In this document: piece by piece, positions 29,990 to 39,559 of the stretch
How the letters are laid out: the number at the start of each line of letters is the position of its first letter
Numbering within the stretch: the first letter of the stretch is position 1
Origin: an uncultured Acidobacteriota bacterium
Lineage (GTDB): Bacteria > Acidobacteriota > Terriglobia > Terriglobales > Acidobacteriaceae
DNA: 64,000 nucleotides
Direction of reading: 5' to 3'
NCBI GenBank assembly: GCA_903832295.1
Contig: CAILAZ010000348.1
Span: 17,137-81,136, forward strand
Translations under genes and position numbers: made by a program
The notes under the pieces: generated by a model
Database searches by the model: none
The model's input: the letters and a program-made list of their open reading frames with translations, nothing else
Told to the model about the DNA's origin: nothing

Positions 29990-31033
29990 ATGGAGCCTGT
30001 CACTCACTTTCTTACCGGAGCCACTCTTGCCCGCGCGGGCTTCAACCGCAAAACCGCGCTGGCCACCCTGACCATGACGCTGGCCGCCGAGGCTGCCGAC
30101 ATTGATGTGCTGGCATACGTAAAGGGCTCAGCCGTGGGATTCATCCAGCACCGCGGCATCACTCACACTTTTCTCGGCATTCCGGTAATCGCGGCGCTGG
30201 TGGTGGCACTGGTCTGGCTGCTGGACAAGCTCTGGCAGCGTTTGCCCCGTAAGCGCCAGCGCCCGGCTCCGCCAAACAGACGCTGGGGGTTGCTCTACCT
30301 GTTTGCGTGCATTGCGGGTCTCTCGCACATACTGCTTGATTTCACCAACAACTACGGCGTGCGTCCCTTTTACCCCTTCACCCGCCAGTGGTATGCCTGG
30401 GACATCGTTTTCATCGTTGAGCCGGTAATTCTGGCGGCGTTGCTGGCCGCGCTGCTGCTGCCCGCGCTCTTCGGGCTGATTGGTCAGGAGATTGGCGCGC
30501 GGCAAAAAGGTCCTGGTGGGCGCGGGGCGGCGATCGCTGCCCTGCTGTTTATCGTCGCCGTGTGGGGAGTGCGCGACTTCCAGCACCGGCGCGCGCTGGC
30601 GGCGCTCAATGCCTTTGAGATTCACGGCCAGCCGTCGATCCGCGTTGCCGCCTTTCCGTACATGCTGAATCCCTTTAAGTGGGCCGGTGTAGCGGAGAGC
30701 TCCAACGCCTATGTCTCCATGCAGGTGGATTCGCTGCGCCCCGAGGTGGACCCCGGCAACAGCTCCCGGAGCTACTTTCTTCCCGAACCCAGTGACGCCA
30801 CGAGAGCAGCGCGCAACACCGAGCTGGGTCGTGCCTACGTGGAATGGGCTCGCTTCCCCCTCCTGGAAGCCGAGCACACCAGCGATCCCATTCCGGCAGA
30901 GTTGGTTCACTTCAGCGACGTGAGATTTTTCTACCCCGATGAGCGCCGGCGTCCACTGCAGGCTCATGTGCTGCTGGATTCCCATCTGCACGCCGTCGCA
31001 CAGGGATTCGGGTCTGTCAGCGGACAGCGCTGA
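29990..31033 (+). CDS. YdjM/LexA-binding-type membrane-bound metal-dependent hydrolase
   Basis: MEPVTHFLTGATLARAGFNRKTALATLTMTLAAEAADIDVLAY...HRGITHTFLG...GLSHILLDFTNNYG. Confidence 0.85.
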   Translation: MEPVTHFLTGATLARAGFNRKTALATLTMTLAAEAADIDVLAYVKGSAVGFIQHRGITHTFLGIPVIAALVVALVWLLDKLWQRLPRKRQRPAPPNRRWGLLYLFACIAGLSHILLDFTNNYGVRPFYPFTRQWYAWDIVFIVEPVILAALLAALLLPALFGLIGQEIGARQKGPGGRGAAIAALLFIVAVWGVRDFQHRRALAALNAFEIHGQPSIRVAAFPYMLNPFKWAGVAESSNAYVSMQVDSLRPEVDPGNSSRSYFLPEPSDATRAARNTELGRAYVEWARFPLLEAEHTSDPIPAELVHFSDVRFFYPDERRRPLQAHVLLDSHLHAVAQGFGSVSGQR

Positions 31034-31042
31034 CCGAATGAG

Positions 31043-31531
31043 CTACTGCAGTTTGCTCTTGGCTGCCAGTATCGTGAGCGCTTCGCCTTCCACGCGCATT
31101 GGCAACCACTGCTTCATTCGCTTCGCGCCCAGAGCTTCGTAGAATTCGATGGCCGGGGTATTCCAGTCCAGCACCTGCCACTCGTAGCGGCCGCAGTTTT
31201 CTGCCTCGGCGATGCGCGCCAGGTGCAGCAGCAGGGCTTTGCCGATTCCCTTTCCGCGATGCGAGGGCCACACGAAGAGGTCTTCCAGGTAGATTCCGGG
31301 GCGGCCCTTCCATGTGGAGTAGTTGTAGAAGTAGAGTGCGAACCCGACCGGCTCCCCATCCCACTCGCCGAGCACGCAGCGGAATTTCGGCTCCGCGCCA
31401 AAGCCATCACGCAACAGGTCTTCCTCTGTCGCGACGGCCGCCTGCGGCTCGCGCTCATACTCGGCAAGGCCCTTAATCAGTTTCAGAATGGTTGCAGCAT
31501 CTTCCGGCCGTGCCGCGCGAATCGCGAGCAT
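31043..31531 (-). CDS. GNAT family N-acetyltransferase
   Basis: IRAARPEDAATILKLIKGLAEYE...YLEDLFVWPSHRGKGIGKALLLHLARIAE. Confidence 0.92.
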   Translation of the reverse strand: MLAIRAARPEDAATILKLIKGLAEYEREPQAAVATEEDLLRDGFGAEPKFRCVLGEWDGEPVGFALYFYNYSTWKGRPGIYLEDLFVWPSHRGKGIGKALLLHLARIAEAENCGRYEWQVLDWNTPAIEFYEALGAKRMKQWLPMRVEGEALTILAAKSKLQ

Positions 31532-31573
31532 TCATCACCTCCAGATTGGTTTTGAGTTTGCAGTTTAGCGCAG

Positions 31574-33151
31574 TTACTTCTTCCACTGCTCCGCTTCGCG
31601 GACAATCTCGTCGAGCACCTCGGCGGCCTTCCTGCCCGGCATGGTGTGATTGTTGCTCATGATGGAAAGCACCAGGCGATCTCCGTGCGACGTGGTCAGG
31701 TATCCGGAGAGAGTGTTGACGTGATCGAGCGAGCCGGTCTTGGCGCGCAGCACGGCCCCTGCGGGCAGCGCTCCTAGGCGGGAGATCAGGGTGCCATCCA
31801 CTCCTGAAACCGGAAGGCTCTCCATGTATTCGCCCCCCCAGGGCTGGGTCATTGCATAAGTCAGCAGCTTTACGATGGCGTGCGGGGAGACCAGGTTCTG
31901 GCGTGACAGACCGGAGCCATCATAGAAGGCATATTCTTCTGGAAGAATCTCGGCCTGGGAGAGGAAGGTACGCAGCACCTCCAGACCTCCGGCGACGGAG
32001 CCGCTGGTTCCCTTTTCGCGTCCCAGCAGGCGGAGCAGCATTTCGGAGTGAAGATTCTGGCTGACCTTGTTGATTACCCGGATGTCGAGGCTGAGTGGCA
32101 GCGAGTCATGCTGGGCCAGCACAACGGGCGCCGGCAGGTAAGGCTGCGGTGCGACGCCTCCACCGAGGGGAGCCACGGCGTTGACGGTAATGGTGCCCAG
32201 GCTCGACATGAGGGTGTGATGAGCGCGGGTCTTACCATAGATTGTGATTCCGCGCCGGGTCAGCATCTCCCACAGAAGCCGGGCACAGAACTCGGCAGGC
32301 TCCTCGATGGCAACGGCTTCGCCCACGCCCGGATCGTCGAGCGGAATGTTGCCCCAGATCTCAAGATGGGTAGAGCCCGGCTGGCGCTGTACGAAGACCT
32401 TGCGCGGCCCGGTGCCAGCGGGCGAGGTGAGCACGTGGTTTTCCACATGGTAATAGTCTGCGAAGGGAGCCATGCTGACGAATGCGCGCTCACCTACGCG
32501 CTCGGCAGGCATCAGGTTTACATACACTACGTTGTCATTGATGGCCAGGGCTGAGACGGGTGCGCCCCACTCCCATACAAGATCGTCCTGCGACCAACCT
32601 TCGCCGTAACGCTCATAAACGAAGAAGCTGTCATCCGCGACAATGTCGCCGTCAATCACCTTCACGCCGCGCGCCACGAGCTGGTCCGCCATCTCTTCCA
32701 GCACATGTGCCGGGGGTAGCGGGCGCTGGGTCTTCATCTCATAGTGCAGCGCGCGTCCGCTGAGATTGGCATCGCCGCGCCCTACGAGCACCAGGTCGCC
32801 CGGGAGGCGCCCGTACTTGTCAGGAAAGCTGGTGGATTCGATGGTGGTGCGGAAGCGGTAATTGGGACCGATCAGGGCCAGCGCCGCAGCAGTGGTAAAA
32901 AGCTTGGTGTTCGATGCTGGAGCATAGAGACGATCCGCATCATGCGAATAGACAACTTTTCCGGTGTCGAGCTCCTCGATCTCCACGCCCCAGAAGCCTC
33001 GCGCGATATCAGCCCGCTCCAGAATCGCGTCAATGTGCTTGGCGAGGTCTTTGTGCGCAGGGGGTGCAGCCACGGCAGAAGCCGCGAGCCATGGCACCAG
33101 CGCCAGAAGCGCGACGGCCCTGAGAGAGTTGGAAAAATGCGTGTGCCGCAT
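31574..33151 (-). CDS. dacB: D-alanyl-D-alanine carboxypeptidase/endopeptidase (PBP4)
   Basis: LYAPASNTKLFTTAAALALIGPNYRFRTT...FYDGSGLSRQNLVSP...LRAKTGSLDHVNTLSGYL. Confidence 0.93.
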   Translation of the reverse strand: MRHTHFSNSLRAVALLALVPWLAASAVAAPPAHKDLAKHIDAILERADIARGFWGVEIEELDTGKVVYSHDADRLYAPASNTKLFTTAAALALIGPNYRFRTTIESTSFPDKYGRLPGDLVLVGRGDANLSGRALHYEMKTQRPLPPAHVLEEMADQLVARGVKVIDGDIVADDSFFVYERYGEGWSQDDLVWEWGAPVSALAINDNVVYVNLMPAERVGERAFVSMAPFADYYHVENHVLTSPAGTGPRKVFVQRQPGSTHLEIWGNIPLDDPGVGEAVAIEEPAEFCARLLWEMLTRRGITIYGKTRAHHTLMSSLGTITVNAVAPLGGGVAPQPYLPAPVVLAQHDSLPLSLDIRVINKVSQNLHSEMLLRLLGREKGTSGSVAGGLEVLRTFLSQAEILPEEYAFYDGSGLSRQNLVSPHAIVKLLTYAMTQPWGGEYMESLPVSGVDGTLISRLGALPAGAVLRAKTGSLDHVNTLSGYLTTSHGDRLVLSIMSNNHTMPGRKAAEVLDEIVREAEQWKK

Positions 33152-33184
33152 ACGCTGCGCATTCTAGCACTGTTGCCGCCGCGC

Positions 33185-34033
33185 CTAGCAGCGGGGCAGC
33201 AGCAGATTGTCGATGAGACGGGTGGTGCCGAAGGTTGCGGCCACCGCCACGAGCGCGCCCGGGGTGGTGGCCGCAACCGGGTCGAGCGTGTCAGGGTCGA
33301 TGATTTCCAGGTAATCAAGCGCCGCTGCGGGCTCCGAGGCCAGGACGGCTAAAGCCGCGGAGCGAAGCTTCTCGGGCGATCTTTCTCCGGAGGCGGCGAG
33401 AGACTCCACTTGCTTCAGCGCACGCTGCAGCACAAGCGCCTGGCGCCGTTGATCTAAGGTCAGGTAGGCGTTGCGGGATGAGAGCGCCAGCCCGTCGGCT
33501 TCGCGCACGATCGGAGCAACAATCATCTCGACGTCCATGTTCAGGTCCCGCACCATGCGGCGAAGCACGGCCACCTGTGCCGCGTCCTTCTGGCCAAACA
33601 GGGCATAGTCAGGCTGCACGATGTGAAAGAGCTTGGCCACCACCGTGCTCACGCCCCTGAAGTGTCCAGGACGCGAGCGGCCATCGAGCTTGTCGCTGAG
33701 TTCGCCGACATGCACCGTGGTGGTCGCTCCGGCTGGATACATCTGTTCAGGCGAGGGGGCAAAGACAATGTGCACGCCCTCCGCTTCCAGAAGCGCGCTG
33801 TCGGCCTCCAGTTTGCGCGGATAGCGTTCGAGGTCTTCCGTGGGGCCGAATTGCAGTGGATTCACAAATATCGATACGACGACCAGGTTGGCCTGGGCGC
33901 GCGCCCGGCGCACCAGGGAGAGATGTCCCTCGTGCAGCGCTCCCATGGTGGGCACAAAGCCCACGGACAGTCCCTGCATGCGGGCGGCGCGACTGGCTAG
34001 CTGCATCTCACGGATGTCGCGGATCATTCTCAT
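33185..34033 (-). CDS. panC: Pantothenate synthetase
   Basis: VGFVPTMGALHEGHLSLVRRARA...VSIFVNPLQFGPTEDLERYPR...LFGQKDAAQVAVLRRMVRDLN. Confidence 0.96.
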   Translation of the reverse strand: MRMIRDIREMQLASRAARMQGLSVGFVPTMGALHEGHLSLVRRARAQANLVVVSIFVNPLQFGPTEDLERYPRKLEADSALLEAEGVHIVFAPSPEQMYPAGATTTVHVGELSDKLDGRSRPGHFRGVSTVVAKLFHIVQPDYALFGQKDAAQVAVLRRMVRDLNMDVEMIVAPIVREADGLALSSRNAYLTLDQRRQALVLQRALKQVESLAASGERSPEKLRSAALAVLASEPAAALDYLEIIDPDTLDPVAATTPGALVAVAATFGTTRLIDNLLLPRC

Positions 34034-34677
34034 TTCTTTTCCGTTTCGGGTTTCGGCTTGGACTGCTGGGCGGGCGCGTCATCCTTGATAGACCAGCTAT
34101 GGATGGCACGCTGGAAGATAGGATCGAGGCGGGCGAAATCCTGCGGCGGGCAGCGCAGGGCGATGGAATAGACCAGCCCTTCCTCACCCGCGATGAGCGC
34201 CACCTGCTCGATGGAGTCCGCGCCAGTGGCGTTGTCATGAAGTTTCACACGCAGAACCTCGGCGTCGGCGCCGTTCAGCAGAAGGCGGCTGCGCTGCTGT
34301 GTTTCCGCCGATGTAAAAGTACCGTCTGGCGTGAGCACGATATCGACCAGCGCATCCAGCGAGGGTGCGCCGCCGCCAATCCTGGGAGGTACATCAATGG
34401 CGGCGACGCTGAGTTGCGGCCATGTGGAAGCGTCGCCGGCGCGGGGTTCTGCCACCACAAAGCCGAGGTCGTCAAAGATGTTGCCCAACCGCTGCCACCC
34501 GGCGGGAATCAGGACGCACAGGCCAACGGCCTCTGCGCACTCGCTACGCACGCCGAGCGGCGGCGTCACCCGATGAGGTGCGGCCTTAGGCGTGGTGGAG
34601 GGCTTGGCGGCTGGAGCCTGGGCATACGCGACGCCCAGAGCGGCAGACAGAACGATGGCGACGATCGGAACTTTCAT
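34030..34677 (-). CDS. Secreted hypothetical protein within pantothenate operon
   Basis: Signal peptide MKVPIVAIVLSAALGVAYAQAPAAK; ATGA overlap with panC start. Confidence 0.75.
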   Translation of the reverse strand: MKVPIVAIVLSAALGVAYAQAPAAKPSTTPKAAPHRVTPPLGVRSECAEAVGLCVLIPAGWQRLGNIFDDLGFVVAEPRAGDASTWPQLSVAAIDVPPRIGGGAPSLDALVDIVLTPDGTFTSAETQQRSRLLLNGADAEVLRVKLHDNATGADSIEQVALIAGEEGLVYSIALRCPPQDFARLDPIFQRAIHSWSIKDDAPAQQSKPKPETEKK

Positions 34678-34683
34678 GATTGC

Positions 34684-35571
34684 TTACTTCTTCCGTTGAA
34701 CCACACTCGCGCCGGGCTCAGCCAATGCGCGCTGAGCTTCGCGTGGAAGGTGGTAGCTCTCGGCGTCGGCGGGAAAGGCTCCGCCGCGAACGTCATCACG
34801 ATAGGCCTGAATGGCTCCGGAGATCAACTCCCCGGCATTGCAGTAGCGCCGCACAAACTTGGCCGGAGGGTTGAAGGTGAGGCCAGCAAGATCGTGGAAG
34901 ACCAGGATCTGTCCGTCGCAGTCTGGCCCGGCGCCAATGCCGATGGTGGGCGTAGCAACCTCGGCGGTGATGCGGACGGCGACCTCGCGCGGAATGCCTT
35001 CGAGGACAAGCGCGGCAACGCCCGCGTGATCGAGCGCAACCGCATCGCGCAACAGCGCGTCAATCGCGGCTGTGGTCTTGCCCTGCACCTTGTAGCCTCC
35101 CATGCGATGCACCGATTGCGGCGTGAGGCCGATGTGTCCGACGACGGGAATTTCCGCGTCGATGATGCGCTGGATGAGTGCGACGCGGGAGAGGCCTCCC
35201 TCAATTTTCACAGACTCGGCGCCTGCGTCCTTGACGAATCGCACAGCATTCTCAAGGGCCGCGTCGTCGCTGGTGTGATAGGAACCGAAGGGCATATCAG
35301 CCACGAGAAATGCGTGCTTCACGGCGCGGCGCACGGCTCGGGTGTGGTGCAGCATCTCCTCCATGGTGACGGGCAGGGTGCTGTCATAGCCGAGCACGAC
35401 CTGGGCGAGCGAATCTCCGACGAGAATGAGGTCGACGCCAGCCTCGTCGGCGATGCGCGCAGTGGCGTAATCATAGGCTGTAAGTGAGACGATGGGCTCG
35501 TGCTTGAGTTTCTTCTCTGCGAGAGTTTGCACGGTGATGCGTTGACGGAAATCGCCGGTGGTGATGCTCAT
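34684..35571 (-). CDS. panB: 3-methyl-2-oxobutanoate hydroxymethyltransferase
   Basis: IVSLTAYDYATARIADEAGVDLILVGDSLAQVVLGYDSTLPVTMEEMLHHTRAV...FGSYH. Confidence 0.96.
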   Translation of the reverse strand: MSITTGDFRQRITVQTLAEKKLKHEPIVSLTAYDYATARIADEAGVDLILVGDSLAQVVLGYDSTLPVTMEEMLHHTRAVRRAVKHAFLVADMPFGSYHTSDDAALENAVRFVKDAGAESVKIEGGLSRVALIQRIIDAEIPVVGHIGLTPQSVHRMGGYKVQGKTTAAIDALLRDAVALDHAGVAALVLEGIPREVAVRITAEVATPTIGIGAGPDCDGQILVFHDLAGLTFNPPAKFVRRYCNAGELISGAIQAYRDDVRGGAFPADAESYHLPREAQRALAEPGASVVQRKK

Positions 35572-35897
35572 GACTCCTCCAGTGTGGCTCCGCGAAGCGG
35601 ATGCCGCCTGTGCGCACGGGGCGCGAGTGGCCGATGGGACCGACCGCAGTGATTGTAGCCCTCCGGGAGACGGGAGGCAACAACGGACCAACGATTGGCA
35701 AAGCAGGCAATGGTTGAAAAGGCTGTATGTACTCTCTGGTCAATCGTTGAGGGTGGGTCTGAACGATTGGCAGGAGAGACAGCAAACTGAGGGCAATTGA
35801 TTGCCCGGATGGTAAATGCTTTGGCGGAGTGCAGGAGGGCCGATTGCAGGGGCGAAGGATGAGGTTCATACTTCGGCGGTGGAAAGAGGTGAGCGCG

Positions 35898-36419
35898 ATG
35901 CGTGAGGCGGAAGAAAATTCAGAGGTGGGCGGACGGTGGATGACGACAGTCGCCTCGTTGATGGTGGGCGCCGCGTTCTTCTCACTCTGGTTCTGGTTAC
36001 TGCCGCGCTGGCTGGGCTTTGAGGTTCACGAGGTGGGCTGGCGATGGATTGCCGTTGTGCCTTCGGTGCTGGGCTTTGGGCTGGCGCTGCGCTGCGTGTG
36101 GGATTTTGGATGGACCGGACGTGGGACACCGATGCCGCTGGTGCCTCCGAAGAAGCTGGTGGTGGTCGGCTTCTACCGCTACGTTCGCAATCCGATGTAC
36201 GTGGGATTCATTGCGGGATGGGGAGGTCTGTGGGTGGTGTTCGGACGCGCGAGCGCGGCGGCCTTACTGGCAGCATGCGCTGTGGTGGTGGGCATTCATG
36301 TATTTGTGGCTCTGTACGAGGAGCCGACGCTGCGCAGGATGTTTGGCGCAGAGTACGAGGAGTATTGCAGGAACGTGCACCGCTGGCTGCCGAGACTGGA
36401 TGCGTGGAGGGGGCGCTGA
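35898..36419 (+). CDS. Isoprenylcysteine carboxyl methyltransferase/PEMT-like membrane protein
   Basis: GFYRYVRNPMYVGFIAGWGG...EEPTLRRMFGAEYEEYCRNVHRWLP. Confidence 0.85.
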   Translation: MREAEENSEVGGRWMTTVASLMVGAAFFSLWFWLLPRWLGFEVHEVGWRWIAVVPSVLGFGLALRCVWDFGWTGRGTPMPLVPPKKLVVVGFYRYVRNPMYVGFIAGWGGLWVVFGRASAAALLAACAVVVGIHVFVALYEEPTLRRMFGAEYEEYCRNVHRWLPRLDAWRGR

Positions 36420-36426
36420 GTGTGGC

Positions 36427-36924
36427 TCAGCGCTGCGGGTGGCGGGCTGCCTCCAGCATGACGGTGGCTGCCTCTTCGGTGAGATTGTCCAGGGCCATGG
36501 CGGTTTCCCGCACCATGTACACGCAGGCATAGACGAGGCTGCCGACGGAGAGGAAGCCGATGGCGAGCGCGCCGAGAGCGGCGGCGTGGGCAAGCAGCGG
36601 AAATTCGTAGTGCACAAGGACGCCGCCCAGGACGGCGATGAGAGCTTCTCCGGCAAAGCCTCCGACGGCGGCGTAGCCGAGACGGAGCGCCTTGCCGAGC
36701 ATCTGGGCGCGCTGGCGGAGCAGGTCAGCCTGGTACTCAAGACGCTGATACAGGTCTGAGTCTTCACTGCTGCTGGCCATTACTGTGGCGACGGCGCGGG
36801 TGCGGTCCACGACGCGGGCAATGCGATTGCCCATTCCCATGACGAGCACGGTGGAGGAGTTGGTCAGCAGCGCCGGGGCCACTACGGCGGTGAGGACAGC
36901 AAACGGACTTTCAGCGATGGGCAT
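36427..36924 (-). CDS. DUF2721-type membrane protein
   Basis: MPIAESPFAVLTAVVAPALLTNSSTVLVMGMGNRIARVVDRTRAV... Confidence 0.8.
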   Translation of the reverse strand: MPIAESPFAVLTAVVAPALLTNSSTVLVMGMGNRIARVVDRTRAVATVMASSSEDSDLYQRLEYQADLLRQRAQMLGKALRLGYAAVGGFAGEALIAVLGGVLVHYEFPLLAHAAALGALAIGFLSVGSLVYACVYMVRETAMALDNLTEEAATVMLEAARHPQR

Positions 36925-36955
36925 AACAGGATTCTACAAGGAATGAGAGCGAGGC

Positions 36956-37621
36956 CTACTCGCGGTTGCCGCTCTGCTGGCCGAGTGGGAGGAAGTACTG
37001 CGTACCCTTGATGGGCTCGCTGACGCGGCGCAGGAGGGTTTGAAGGTCTTCACTGCGCTCGACGAAGTCGATCTCCGAGGTGTTGACGACGAGCAGGTCA
37101 CTGGCGGAGTAGTGGAAGAAGAAATGTTCGTAAGCTTTGACGATCTCTTCCATGTACTCGTCACTGATGGCGCGCTCGCTGGCGACGTTCTTGCGGCGGA
37201 GGCGTTTGCGCAAAACGTCGATGGGCGCCTGAAGGTAAATGACGAGGTCGGGCGTGGGGAGCTCGGCGCGGAGGAGCTTGTAGTAGCGGTCGTAAATGTT
37301 CAGCTCCGCGTCACTGAGGTTGAGGTTGGCGAAGAGCTTGTCTTTCTCGAAGATGTAGTCGGTGACGATGATCTTTTGCGCGCTGCGCGCGGCGGCGAGC
37401 GGGCGGAGCTGCTCAAAGCGGCTGATGAGGAAGGCGAACTGCGCCTGGAAGGCTGCTCCGGAGTCGCCATCGTAGAAGGCGGAGAGGAAGGGGTTTTCCT
37501 CGGGCTCCTGGATGAGCTGGCCGTGAAGCTGCTCGGCGAGGAAGCGGGACAGGGTACTTTTGCCGACGCGGATCGGACCTTCAACGGCGATATAACGGGA
37601 TGGTTCGAAGAAATTGGCCAT
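36956..37621 (-). CDS. Deoxynucleoside kinase family protein
   Basis: YIAVEGPIRVGKSTLSRFLAEQLHGQLIQEPEENPFLSAFYDG...PDLVIYLQAPIDVLRKRLRRKNV. Confidence 0.92.
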   Translation of the reverse strand: MANFFEPSRYIAVEGPIRVGKSTLSRFLAEQLHGQLIQEPEENPFLSAFYDGDSGAAFQAQFAFLISRFEQLRPLAAARSAQKIIVTDYIFEKDKLFANLNLSDAELNIYDRYYKLLRAELPTPDLVIYLQAPIDVLRKRLRRKNVASERAISDEYMEEIVKAYEHFFFHYSASDLLVVNTSEIDFVERSEDLQTLLRRVSEPIKGTQYFLPLGQQSGNRE

Positions 37622-37751
37622 GAGGAAGGTGCTGGTTCCGCGAATCAGACTCAGGGGAAGAATAGCGCGGGGTGAGCGGCGGGAGCAACAGGCTTGCAAG
37701 GGAATTCCGGACGGCGGGTTGAAAAGTGCGGAAGAGGATAGAATCATTGCG

Positions 37752-38489
37752 ATGATTGGCTATGTAGCAGGAGCGCTGGCGGCAGCAGCCGCCACCTTTG
37801 CCGGAGTGCACACCATGGTTCCGTGGTCGCAACTCTATGGCGAAAACTTTAGCGGAGTTAAAGAAGGCTTGAAGGTGCTGGCCCTGACCTATGATGACGG
37901 GCCGAACGATCCGTGGACGATGAAGCTGCTGGAGGTGCTGGACAAGCACCAGGTGCCGGCGACGTTCTTCATGCTGGGGAAGTACGTGCGGGAGCGTCCG
38001 GAGATTGCGAGGGCGGTGGCTGAGGCAGGGCACGCGATTGGCAACCACAGCTACTCGCATCCCAACCTGATCTTTGCGAGCGAGGCGAAGCTGCGGCAGG
38101 AGATGGAAGAGACCTCGGTGGCGATTGCGGAAGCTACGGGGGAGCGGCCCTTCCTGTTTCGTCCACCGTTTGGCGGGCGCAGGCCGGGGACGTTCAAAGT
38201 GGTGGAAGAAGTGAAGATGTTTCCGGTGATGTGGCGGGTGACCTGCTTTGACTGGGCGGCGAAGTCGCACACCCAGATTGTGAAGCACGCACGGCGGCAG
38301 ATTGCAGGCGGCGAAGTGGTGCTGATGCACGACGGCGGGCATTTGCGGATGGGAGAGGATCGCGGTTTTACGGTGCACGCCACCGATGAGCTGATCCGCG
38401 AATACAAGGACAAGGGGTATGTGTTTGCGACCGTGACCGAGATGATGCAGATGCGCCCGGGCGTGCAGATGCCGTTTGGAGCGAGGTAG
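37752..38489 (+). CDS. Polysaccharide deacetylase family protein
   Basis: KVLALTYDDGPNDPWTMKLLEVLDKHQVPATFFMLGKYV...AIGNHSYSHPNL...RPPFGGRRP. Confidence 0.94.
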   Translation: MIGYVAGALAAAAATFAGVHTMVPWSQLYGENFSGVKEGLKVLALTYDDGPNDPWTMKLLEVLDKHQVPATFFMLGKYVRERPEIARAVAEAGHAIGNHSYSHPNLIFASEAKLRQEMEETSVAIAEATGERPFLFRPPFGGRRPGTFKVVEEVKMFPVMWRVTCFDWAAKSHTQIVKHARRQIAGGEVVLMHDGGHLRMGEDRGFTVHATDELIREYKDKGYVFATVTEMMQMRPGVQMPFGAR

Positions 38490-38504
38490 GAGAGGGAGGT
38501 CATC

Positions 38505-38915
38505 ATGCTGGAAGTGACAGTGGAACACCTGGGTGCAGTGCAGTTTGAGGTGAAGACCCGTGGGCACTCGGTGGTGAGCGATCAACCGGAGGAGAACGGC
38601 GGCTTTGATGAAGGGATGACACCGCCGGAGCTGATGCTGGCCTCGCTGGGTACATGCGCGGGATTCTATGCGGTGGATTACCTGAAGCGGCAGAAGCTGG
38701 CGGCGGAGGGAACGCGGGTGCGGGTAACAGCCGGGAAGGCTAAGAATCCGGCGCGGCTGGATGACTTCAAGATCGAGGTGGACGTGCCGGCGGGGCTGAG
38801 CGAGGAGCACACGAAGGGTGTGGAGGAGGCAGTGCACCGCTGCCTGATTCACAACACGCTGCTGACTCCGCCGAAGATTACGCTGGAGATCAGGAGCGCG
38901 GTGGCGGCGAAGTAG
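38505..38915 (+). CDS. OsmC family protein
   Basis: GMTPPELMLASLGTCAGFYAVDYLKRQKL...HRCLIHNTLLTPPKITLEI. Confidence 0.9.
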   Translation: MLEVTVEHLGAVQFEVKTRGHSVVSDQPEENGGFDEGMTPPELMLASLGTCAGFYAVDYLKRQKLAAEGTRVRVTAGKAKNPARLDDFKIEVDVPAGLSEEHTKGVEEAVHRCLIHNTLLTPPKITLEIRSAVAAK

Positions 38916-38949
38916 TTTGGAAGGGCGAAGTAGTTGCAAGATGGATGCG

Positions 38950-38975
38950 GGGCCAGCCAGAGGGCTGGCCCTTTT
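38950..38975. terminator. Intrinsic terminator between osmC-like and purE (convergent)
   Basis: GGGCCAGCC-agag-GGCTGGCCC followed by TTTT. Confidence 0.85.
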
Positions 38976-38984
38976 GCATGGAAA

Positions 38985-39494
38985 CTACTTGGCGCGGCCC
39001 TCCTGGAGGCGGCGTGATTTCTCCTCTACGCCGTGGGCGAGCTTCTGCTTGTAGGCGAGGAGCTTCTTCGTCAGTTCGTGGTCCGAGGTGGCGAGAATCT
39101 GGGTGGCGAGGATTCCGGCGTTGGTGGCGCCGGGCTTGCCGATGGCGACGGTGGCGACGGGAATTCCGGCGGGCATCTGGACCATGGCGAGCAGGGCGTC
39201 GAGTCCGCCGAGGGTAGTGGCGGCGATGGGGACGGCGATGACGGGGAGGATGGTTTCGGCGGCGATGACTCCGGCGAGATGGGCGGCGCCTCCAGCTCCG
39301 GCGATGATGACGCGGATGCCGCGCGAGGCAGCGTTGCGGCTGAACTCGGAGGTGCGGGCAGGAGAGCGGTGGGCGGAGCTGACGTCGATCTCATAGGGTA
39401 CGCCGAAGAGTTCGAGCGCGCGGGCGGCTTCGTTCATGACGTCTAGATCCGTGTCACTGCCCATGATGATGGCGACAAGCGGCTTACTGTCCAT
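38985..39494 (-). CDS. purE: N5-carboxyaminoimidazole ribonucleotide mutase
   Basis: VAIIMGSDTDLDVMNEAARALELFGVPYEIDVSSAHRSPART...IIAGAGGAAHLAGVIA. Confidence 0.96.
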   Translation of the reverse strand: MDSKPLVAIIMGSDTDLDVMNEAARALELFGVPYEIDVSSAHRSPARTSEFSRNAASRGIRVIIAGAGGAAHLAGVIAAETILPVIAVPIAATTLGGLDALLAMVQMPAGIPVATVAIGKPGATNAGILATQILATSDHELTKKLLAYKQKLAHGVEEKSRRLQEGRAK

Positions 39495-39559
39495 AATCTA
39501 TCTTCCCGTTCGAGGTGCAATTCCTTGTACGAAAGATGCACGAGCCGGAGCTTCGGATG

